Part shown: positions 1 to 4,041 of the stretch, piece after piece
Numbering within the stretch: position 1 is the first letter of the stretch
Layout of the letters: the number at the start of each line of letters is the position of its first letter
From: Gammaproteobacteria bacterium
GTDB lineage: Bacteria; Pseudomonadota; Gammaproteobacteria; HK1
Direction: 5' to 3'
Assembly (NCBI GenBank): GCA_022822245.1
Contig: JAJECB010000504.1
Span: 1-5,113 of the forward strand
Length of the DNA: 5,113 nucleotides
The notes under the pieces: model-generated
Told to the model about the DNA's origin: nothing
The model's input: only the letters and a program-made list of their open reading frames with translations
Databases searched by the model: none
Program-made: the position numbers and the translations under genes

Positions 1-420
1 GACCTCGCCGCCCAGCACCGCCTCGGCTCCGAGCTCGCGGAAGTACGCCTCGTTGACGGGGGCGTAGAGACCGAACACGGCGAGCCGGGCGCGGGGCGCG
101 AGCCCGCGGAGCCGGCCGAAGGCGGCCGCCGCGATCCGGCCCGCGGTGTGCATGGGGAGATGGACCGCGACGAGGCCCGCGTCGTGGAGCGCGCCGGGGT
201 CGAGGCGCTCGCGCGAGAGGTCGACGCAGCGCACCGGGAAGCCCGCGTCGCGAAGCCACGCCGCCGCCTCGGCGAGCCCGAAGGGCTGGCGGCCGAGCTC
301 GTAGGGGCTGACGAGCACGACCGGGAAGGGCACATCCGGCTCGTTCGCGGGCGTCGGGGCCCCTTCACCCGCGTGATACATTGCCGCCGCAACGGCTTCC
401 GGGGATTCGGTTTCGGTCAT
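1..420 (-). CDS. B12-binding-domain radical SAM protein, CUAEP/CCAEP-tail-like (N-terminal part, runs off left edge)
   Basis: The 140 codons in view are open, with no stop. From about residue 34 the protein reads VVLVSPYELGRQPFGLAEAA, then a cobalamin-binding-like Rossmann pattern: LVAVHLPMHT near 82-91, AVFGLYAPVNEAYF near 114-127 and LGGEV at the edge. This resembles the N-terminal B12-binding region of radical SAM proteins of the CUAEP/CCAEP-tail type, whose substrate I do not know. The radical SAM CxxxCxxC motif and the diagnostic C-terminal tail would lie left of the window, so neither is seen. The start is uncertain. ATG at 418-420 shares CATG with the divergent tusD start and has no clear Shine-Dalgarno site. 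ATG at 379-381 (residue 14) and GTG at 331-333 (residue 30) are alternatives, and the conserved part begins only near residue 34. Family assignment is from remembered consensus, so moderate. Confidence 0.72.
   Translation of the reverse strand, partial: MTETESPEAVAAAMYHAGEGAPTPANEPDVPFPVVLVSPYELGRQPFGLAEAAAWLRDAGFPVRCVDLSRERLDPGALHDAGLVAVHLPMHTAGRIAAAAFGRLRGLAPRARLAVFGLYAPVNEAYFRELGAEAVLGGEV
377..382 (+). promoter_or_regulatory. possible extended -10 element for tusDC
   Basis: Bases 374-382 read TGATACATT, a fair match to an extended -10 (TGn followed by a TATAAT-like hexamer, four of six). It lies about 36 bases before the tusD start. No convincing -35 is visible. If real, it sits inside the 5' end of the divergent radical SAM reading frame and would favour an internal start for that gene. 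Weak evidence. Confidence 0.22.
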
Positions 421-811
421 GCTGTTCGCAGTGCTCGTCAATGGCGGACCCTACCAGTATCAGGGCTCCGACACCGCGTGGCACTTCACGCGCGCGGCCC
501 TCGACGGCGGACACGAGGTCCTGCGCGTGTTCTTTTACCACGACGGCGCGAACAACGGGAACCGGCTCGCGGTGCCGCCCCAGGACGAGCGCAACGTGGG
601 CGCGCGCTGGAGCCGGCTCGCCGAGGAGCGAGGGCTCGACCTCGTCGTGTGCGTGGCGGCGGGGCAGCGGCGCGGTATCCTCGACGCCGCCGAGCGCGAC
701 CGGCATGGCAAGGATTCGGACGTGCTCGCCCCCGGCTTCCGGATCGCGGGGCTCGGCCTCCTCGCCGAAGCCGCGATCCTCGCCGACCGCTTCGTCACGT
801 TCGGTGGATGA
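419..811 (+). CDS. tusD: TusD/DsrE-family sulfur-relay protein
   Basis: This 130-residue protein matches the usual TusD/DsrE length and pattern throughout: an N-terminal strand FAVLVNGGPY with QGSDTAWHF (about 3-23), VFFYHDGANNGN (37-48), PPQDE (53-57), VVCVAAGQRRG with Cys78, and a C-terminal LAPGFRIAGLGLLAEA (103-118) ending in VTFGG. Cys78 sits where the sulfur-carrying cysteine of TusD/DsrE lies. In known systems TusD acts with TusB and TusC in a cytoplasmic complex that passes persulfide sulfur from TusA to TusE for tRNA 2-thiouridine, or as DsrE in DsrEFH during sulfur oxidation. It overlaps the next gene's reading frame, as tusD-tusC pairs commonly do. The start at 419 agrees with the family N-terminus, but no good Shine-Dalgarno site precedes it (a GGGG at 401-404 is too far). 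Which role applies here, thiolation or sulfur oxidation, cannot be decided because tusB/dsrH, tusE/dsrC and dsrAB are not in view. Confidence 0.92.
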   Translation: MLFAVLVNGGPYQYQGSDTAWHFTRAALDGGHEVLRVFFYHDGANNGNRLAVPPQDERNVGARWSRLAEERGLDLVVCVAAGQRRGILDAAERDRHGKDSDVLAPGFRIAGLGLLAEAAILADRFVTFGG

Positions 812-815
812 CGCG

Positions 816-1187
816 GTGCCGGAGCCGGTCCGGAGGCGCTTCCTCTATCTCATGCGGCGGCCGCCGCACGGGTCCATCTTCGCCCAGGAGGGCCTCGAGA
901 CGGTGCTCATCGGGGCCGCGTTCGAGCAGTCCGTCAGCCTCCTCTTCCTCGACGACGGGGTGTTCGTGCTCAAGCGGGGACAGGCCCCCGAGGGGGTCGG
1001 GCTCAAGGACTTCGCGAGGGGGTTCCGCGCGCTCCCCGACTATGACGTCGAGCACCTCTACGTCGAGGACCGCTCGCTCACGGAGCGCGGACTCACCCCC
1101 GCCGACCTCATCATGGACGTGGAGACGGTAGGCCCGGAGGAGGCGGGCGCTATCATCGACGCCCACGACGTCGTCCTCACGTTCTGA
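816..1187 (+). CDS. tusC: TusC/DsrF-family sulfur-relay protein
   Basis: The 123-residue protein matches TusC/DsrF: FLYLMRRPPHGS at the N-terminus (family: FLFxNRKAPxGS), then EGLETVLIGAAFEQSVSLLF, DDGVFVLKRGQ, YDVEHLYVEDRSLTERGL and a terminal DAHDVVLTF. TusC is the middle subunit of the TusBCD heterohexamer and has no catalytic cysteine in the standard model. This copy has no cysteine in the called region. The start is GTG. GTG at 816 has GGTGGA seven bases upstream and gives the family-like N-terminus MPEPVRRRFLYL. GTG at 804, in the same frame, would overlap tusD by 8 bases and has no visible ribosome site. With the 816 start the gene begins 4 bases after the tusD stop. Translation coupling to tusD is likely. 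No tusB/dsrH follows: the next gene is on the opposite strand. Confidence 0.9.
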   Translation: MPEPVRRRFLYLMRRPPHGSIFAQEGLETVLIGAAFEQSVSLLFLDDGVFVLKRGQAPEGVGLKDFARGFRALPDYDVEHLYVEDRSLTERGLTPADLIMDVETVGPEEAGAIIDAHDVVLTF

Positions 1188-1188
1188 C

Positions 1189-1211
1189 CCGGGCGGGGTC
1201 TCCCGACCCGG
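1189..1211. terminator. GC hairpin between convergent genes, possible terminator
   Basis: CCGGG (1189-1193) pairs with CCCGG (1207-1211), and GGG (1195-1197) with CCC (1202-1204) around a short loop. It starts 2 bases after the tusC stop and lies 27 bases past the end of the opposing cytochrome gene. Neither strand has a T-run, so it is not a canonical intrinsic terminator. The position suggests a two-way transcription block, but this is inference. Confidence 0.3.
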
Positions 1212-1238
1212 AAGGCCGCCGCTCCGGGGGACGTGCGG

Positions 1239-1730
1239 TCAGCCGTCGCGCTTCTCGCGGAACTTGCTGTGGCAGCCGCCGCAGCCGTTCTTGCCGAGGT
1301 CACCGAACGCGGCCCCGATTGCGCCCGAGTCGCCCTCCGCAATGGCGGCCTGGAGCGCCGCCGCCTTTTCGCCGAGGCGCTCCGTCGCGGCGACGAATTC
1401 CTCCCACTCCTCCCAGATGACCTCCTTGGACTCGGAGTCCGGGAGCGCGGCCATGCCGCTTCCCGCCGGAAAGAGCGCGGGGATGGTCGGCGCCGCGTCC
1501 GCGATGACGGTCGCTGCCGCCGCCGCGTCCTCCGCCGAACCCCGGCCTCCGGCGAAGCCCTTGAGGGTGCGCATCGAGCCCCCCATGGACTTCATGGCCT
1601 CGCTCCGCTTCTCGGCCACCTGCATCGCCTCTTCCTCGCTCGCGACCTGGCCCTGGCCGCTCGCGCCAAGGGCCACGAACGCCGCGAGTCCGGCGCCGAT
1701 CGTCCAGCTCAACGTCTTGGCAGGTCTCAT
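1239..1730 (-). CDS. cytochrome c' (exported class II c-type cytochrome)
   Basis: The 163-residue protein begins with a signal peptide: MRPAKTLSW, then a hydrophobic stretch to about residue 23, and ALGASG as the likely cleavage area. Next comes the four-helix cytochrome c' pattern: a first helix with KRSEAMKSMGGSM (41-53), FPAGSG and EVIWEEWEEF in the middle, and the heme site CGGCH at 150-154 followed by SKFREKR near the C-terminus, as is typical of class II cytochromes c. The heme is attached in the periplasm, with His154 as the proximal ligand. Family members bind NO or CO and are linked to nitric oxide tolerance, with no fixed redox partner. The start at 1730 is chosen because GGAGGGG lies six bases upstream and the signal peptide follows directly; an in-frame ATG at 1808 would add 26 non-signal residues. 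It is transcribed toward tusC and has a 213-base upstream gap holding its own promoter and a repeat. Confidence 0.9.
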   Translation of the reverse strand: MRPAKTLSWTIGAGLAAFVALGASGQGQVASEEEAMQVAEKRSEAMKSMGGSMRTLKGFAGGRGSAEDAAAAATVIADAAPTIPALFPAGSGMAALPDSESKEVIWEEWEEFVAATERLGEKAAALQAAIAEGDSGAIGAAFGDLGKNGCGGCHSKFREKRDG

Positions 1731-1763
1731 GTCGTCCCCTCCGTCCGCTGATTGCCGTCCCGA

Positions 1764-1790
1764 AGCATACCCCATCCCGATTGCGCACAA
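1764..1790 (-). promoter_or_regulatory. weak candidate promoter for the cytochrome c' gene
   Basis: On the minus strand TTGTGC (1785-1790) is followed after 15 bases by TATGCT (1764-1769), 34 bases before the cytochrome start. This is the most A/T-rich stretch of the intergenic gap. The spacing is shorter than the ideal 17 bases. Low confidence. Confidence 0.2.
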
Positions 1791-1813
1791 GATTCGGACA
1801 GGGACCACAGGCT

Positions 1814-1938
1814 TGCCGGGAGCGAGGTCGTAGCGAGAGCACGACCTCCCGGGAGCGCGGGCTTCCAGCCCGCGCGGTGCAGCCCTCCCGGCGTCTGCGC
1901 GGGCAGGATGCCCAGGAGGCCGGCCGACGCCTGCAGGC
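1814..1938. repeat. cluster of inverted repeats, probably a dispersed palindromic repeat element
   Basis: Several strong hairpins follow each other in noncoding DNA. GAGGTCGT (1824-1831) pairs with ACGACCTC (1841-1848). GCGCGGGCT (1855-1863) pairs perfectly with AGCCCGCGC (1867-1875) around TCC. GGGCA (1901-1905) pairs with TGCCC (1909-1913) around GGA. GCCTGCAGGC (1929-1938) is a perfect palindrome. Translated, the stretch gives AGFQPAR/AGRMP on one strand and AGWKPALPGG on the other, short peptides that I recall recurring in spurious ORFs of many high-GC genomes. This suggests a multicopy REP-like sequence. It ends 5 bases from the SDR stop and may also act as that gene's terminator. Copy number cannot be seen from this window. 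Confidence 0.6.
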
Positions 1939-1943
1939 CGTGC

Positions 1944-2723
1944 CTAGAGAGTGCCGGGGTAGGAGCCTCCGTCCATGAGCAGGTTCTGCCCGGTGATGAA
2001 GCCCGCGTGGGCACTGCACAGGAACGCGCAGGCGTGCCCGAACTCCTCCGCGGTGCCGAAGCGGCCGGCCGGGTTGGCCGCCGCCCCCTCCGACTTGAGC
2101 TCCTCCGCGGGACGGCCGGTCGCCTTGGCGCGTGCGGCGAACGTGCCGTTCAGCCGGTCGGTGTCGAAGGGCCCGGGGAGCAGGCCGTTGATGGTGACGT
2201 TGCGGCGTACCGTCTTGCGCGAGAGTCCGGCGACGAAGCCGGTGAGGCCGGCCCGGGCGCCATTCGAGAGGCCGAGGATGTCGATGGGGGACTTGACCGC
2301 CGCCGACGTGATGTTTACCACCCGGCCGAACTCGCGCTCCATCATCCCGTCCACCGTCGCCCGGATGAGCTCGATGGCGGTCAGCATGTTCGCGTTGAGC
2401 GCCGCGTTCCAGTCGTCGAGGGTCCACTCCCGGAAGTCGCCGGGAGGCGGTCCGCCCGCGTTGTTGACGAGGATGTCGGGGTCGGGGCAGGCCGCGAGCA
2501 CCGCCGCGCGACCCTCCGGGGTCGTGATGTCGCCGGGCACGGCGGTGACCCGGGCCCCGGTGTCGGACCGGATCGCGGCCGCCGTCTCCTCGAGGGTGGA
2601 GGCGGTGCGAGCCGTGATCCATACCTCCACGCCTTCCGCCGCGAGCGCCTGGGCGCACCCGCGTCCGAGGCCTTTGCTCGCCGCACAGACGATCGCGCGG
2701 CGCCCTGCGATACCGAGATCCAT
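1944..2723 (-). CDS. SDR-family oxidoreductase, FabG-like with degenerate catalytic motif
   Basis: This 259-residue protein has the short-chain dehydrogenase/reductase layout: a cofactor loop AASKGLGRG (14-22) with a less standard N-terminal side, D65 in GDI, the NNAGG motif (87-91), NITS with S140 as the likely catalytic serine, and a C-terminal GFITGQNLLMDGGSYPG typical of FabG-like enzymes. At the YxxxK position it reads SNGAR (153-157), so Tyr becomes Ser153 and Lys becomes Arg157. A known subgroup of 3-oxoacyl-ACP reductase-like SDRs (cd05344 as I recall) has this departure from the catalytic tetrad. NAD(P)H-linked ketoreduction is therefore only a family-level guess, and the substrate is unknown. 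The start at 2723 has AGAGGA five bases upstream. The stop is TAG. No gene is directly coupled: 219 bases separate it from the upstream nitroreductase, including operator-like palindromes. Confidence 0.9.
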   Translation of the reverse strand: MDLGIAGRRAIVCAASKGLGRGCAQALAAEGVEVWITARTASTLEETAAAIRSDTGARVTAVPGDITTPEGRAAVLAACPDPDILVNNAGGPPPGDFREWTLDDWNAALNANMLTAIELIRATVDGMMEREFGRVVNITSAAVKSPIDILGLSNGARAGLTGFVAGLSRKTVRRNVTINGLLPGPFDTDRLNGTFAARAKATGRPAEELKSEGAAANPAGRFGTAEEFGHACAFLCSAHAGFITGQNLLMDGGSYPGTL

Positions 2724-2799
2724 CGTGTTCCTCTCCGATTCGGTGTGTTTCTCGCCCGGCCGATTCGCCGTTCCGGGCCGGCCGGTCCCCCCCTGTCCT

Positions 2800-2827
2800 G
2801 TCGGTCGGCGGCCGACCGACCGGTCGG
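2800..2827. promoter_or_regulatory. overlapping inverted repeats, TetR-type operator-like, upstream of SDR gene
   Basis: GTCGGTCGG (2800-2808) and CCGACCGAC (2812-2820) form a nine-base inverted repeat around CGG. The right arm overlaps CCGACCGGTCGG (2816-2827), a perfect 12-base palindrome. ACCGACCGGTCGG-type sequences are common operators of TetR-family repressors. It lies about 77-104 bases before the SDR start. No regulator gene is in the window, so the binding protein is unknown. Confidence 0.38.
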
Positions 2828-2833
2828 ATCCGG

Positions 2834-2845
2834 TGACCCGGGTCA
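2834..2845. promoter_or_regulatory. perfect 12-bp palindrome TGACCCGGGTCA
   Basis: The palindrome lies 6 bases beyond the CCGACCGGTCGG palindrome, with centres 18 bases apart. That places the two on nearly the same helical face class (about 1.7 turns). It may be a second operator for the SDR gene, or a chance GC-rich palindrome. It is noncoding on both strands. Confidence 0.25.
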
Positions 2846-2883
2846 GGCGCGCGGGGCGGCCGTGAGGGTATCACCTCGCACGT

Positions 2884-2946
2884 TCAATCGAGGCCGCCCT
2901 CCGCAACCGGATGCGCCAGGCGTTTGAATTGCCCCGGCACGTTCAT
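2884..2946 (-). CDS. possible 20-codon ORF coupled to nitroreductase stop
   Basis: An ATG at 2944-2946 overlaps the nitroreductase TGA in an ATGA arrangement and opens a 20-codon frame, MNVPGQFKRLAHPVAEGGLD, ending in TGA at 2884-2886. I recognise no family. ATGA overlaps arise by chance and the frame is very short, so it is weakly supported. It could be a coupled small protein, a remnant or chance. Confidence 0.15.
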   Translation of the reverse strand: MNVPGQFKRLAHPVAEGGLD

Positions 2947-3791
2947 TCGAGGGCGAAGCCCTGGCGGCGGAGGTAGTCGCGGAACCCCGGCCGGGCCGGC
3001 CGCGAGTACTGGCGCGTCTTGTCCTCCGACCAGCCGTAGAAGTCCGCGGTCCCGAAGCGCTCCACCTCGCGTTGCCGCTCGGTCGGGATCCGGTAACGCG
3101 CGTCCCGCCGGCGGTCGTACGCGTCGATCTTCTCCTCGATGCCGGACGCATCGTAGACGTCCTCGTGGACCGCGAGGGCGGGGGGCAGGCGCATGCTGAC
3201 GAAGCCTTCGCGCTCCGGCCATCCGACGCAGAGCCCGGCGATGGGGAACACCCCCGCCGGGAGAGCGAGCAGCTCGGTGAGCCGGTCGATGTGGGTCCGG
3301 ACCTCGCTGATCGGGCAGCAGCCGAGCCCCGCCGCCTCCGCGGCGAGGGTGAGGGTCTGCATTGCGAGGGCGGCGTCGACCGCCGCGTTCATGAACATGT
3401 CCACGTTGTCGTTGGGAAAGGGCTTTCGGCGGAGCGCGGCGGCGCGGCGAAGGCGCAGGTTGTCTCCGCAGAAGACGAGGAAGAGGGGCGCCTCGCCAAT
3501 CCAGGGCATTGCCGGTAGCCAGCTCGCGATCTCCGCCTGGCTTTCCGCGCTCCGGACCCGCACGATGGAGGCCTGCTGGAGATCCGACTTCGAGCTCGCG
3601 GAGAGCGCGCACGCGAGCAGCGTCTCCACCAGGGCCTCGTCGACCGGCTCGTCCCGGTAGCGGCGATGGGTCCGGCGCTCGAGGACCCGAACGAGCGCGG
3701 CCTCGCCCGGCCGCTCCGGCGCATCGCGCACGCCCTCGCTCGGGGCGATCCCGAATCGCTGCTCGATGCATCGCGCGACGTTCGTCGTCAT
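2943..3791 (-). CDS. NfsA-like nitroreductase / NADPH-dependent flavin oxidoreductase
   Basis: This 282-residue protein belongs to the FMN-dependent nitroreductase superfamily, NfsA/FRP-like branch. The N-terminal FMN-binding segment RRTHRRYRDEPVDEAL (39-54) is followed by SASSKSDLQQ (64-73), WIGEAPLFLVFCGD (97-110), a helix NAAVDAALAMQTLTLAAEAAGLGCCPI (135-161) and FPIAGLCVGWP (182-192). The C-terminal FYGWSEDKTRQYSRP and FRDYLRRQGF fit the family. Such enzymes reduce nitroaromatics, quinones or flavins with NAD(P)H through a bound FMN in a cytoplasmic homodimer; the natural substrate here is unknown. The start at 3791 has GAGGAG six bases upstream. An in-frame ATG at 3852-3854 would add 21 residues in a low-complexity, Arg-rich leader and is less likely. 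Its ATG overlaps the stop of the dehydrogenase remnant by 4 bases (ATGA), so its translation may be coupled to that truncated frame. Confidence 0.9.
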   Translation of the reverse strand: MTTNVARCIEQRFGIAPSEGVRDAPERPGEAALVRVLERRTHRRYRDEPVDEALVETLLACALSASSKSDLQQASIVRVRSAESQAEIASWLPAMPWIGEAPLFLVFCGDNLRLRRAAALRRKPFPNDNVDMFMNAAVDAALAMQTLTLAAEAAGLGCCPISEVRTHIDRLTELLALPAGVFPIAGLCVGWPEREGFVSMRLPPALAVHEDVYDASGIEEKIDAYDRRRDARYRIPTERQREVERFGTADFYGWSEDKTRQYSRPARPGFRDYLRRQGFALE

Positions 3792-3949
3792 CCGCTTCTC
3801 CTCGAGGAGGTTCCTGGGGACGCACCCTCTCCGGGCGGGGCGCTCCCTCGGCACGGACCTCGGGGTCGCGTCCCGGCCGCCGCCACGTGCTCCGCCGTGG
3901 GCCGGCCCATGTGCCCGAGCCCGATGAATCCAACTGTTTCCCTGCTCAT
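3788..3949 (-). pseudogene. N-terminal remnant of a beta-hydroxyacid dehydrogenase (3-hydroxyisobutyrate dehydrogenase-like)
   Basis: This 53-codon frame starts MSRETVGFIGLGHMGRPTAE, the classic N-terminus of 3-hydroxyisobutyrate/6-phosphogluconate-type dehydrogenases with the GxGxxG nucleotide-binding loop (GLGHMG, 10-15). Similarity continues through EHVAAAG (20-26) and then stops. The rest is Arg/Pro/Gly-rich and unlike the family, and it ends at TGA 3788-3790, far short of the usual 290 or so residues. The other two frames on this strand do not carry the missing part, so an internal deletion fits better than a frameshift. A good ribosome site, GGGAGAAGGAA, still precedes the ATG. Its stop overlaps the nitroreductase ATG. 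It may be a dead gene kept as a translated leader for the nitroreductase, a true small protein, or an assembly join. Family membership rests on about 26 residues. Confidence 0.62.
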
Positions 3950-3998
3950 TTCCTTCTCCCGAAACTGCACGAGACCGAGTGAACCGCCGTCCCGCTGG

Positions 3999-4013
3999 CC
4001 CCGGCGCGCGGGG
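3999..4013. other. short GC hairpin between pncB and the dehydrogenase remnant
   Basis: CCCCG (3999-4003) pairs with CGGGG (4009-4013) around five bases in the 92-base gap. No T-run follows on the minus strand, so it is not a clear terminator. The gap shows no convincing promoter, which leaves read-through from pncB possible. Confidence 0.2.
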
Positions 4014-4041
4014 AACGGTTGCGGCGGGCCGGGAGCCGGGG

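Noticed and set aside
381..803. Upstream in-frame extension of the tusC reading frame
   Set aside because: It overlaps tusD completely and lacks family similarity; TusC similarity begins only after about base 830.
148..1131. A 327-codon plus-strand open frame covering the radical SAM 5' region, tusD and tusC
   Set aside because: It is out of frame with the clearly recognised TusD and TusC proteins and has an Arg-rich low-complexity translation.
1188..1238. Search for tusB/dsrH between tusC and the cytochrome gene
   Set aside because: Only 51 bases are available and they hold a hairpin but no coding frame; the gene is absent here rather than missed.
2774..2787. CCGGGCCGGCCGG-type palindromic stretch upstream of the SDR gene
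   Set aside because: Low-complexity G/C symmetry expected by chance at this base composition; not separated from background.
1300..2874. A 524-codon open frame on the minus strand crossing the cytochrome, intergenic and SDR regions
   Set aside because: It is Arg/Gly/Pro-rich, spans two recognised genes in another frame and includes noncoding repeat sequence. It is a product of high GC with few stop codons.
1752..2927. A 391-codon plus-strand open frame antisense to the SDR gene
   Set aside because: No family pattern; its composition is the mirror of the SDR codons, and it runs through both intergenic gaps.
2884..3933. A 349-codon minus-strand frame overlapping the nitroreductase
   Set aside because: Shadow frame of the nitroreductase; only its last 20 codons lie outside recognised genes and these are treated separately.
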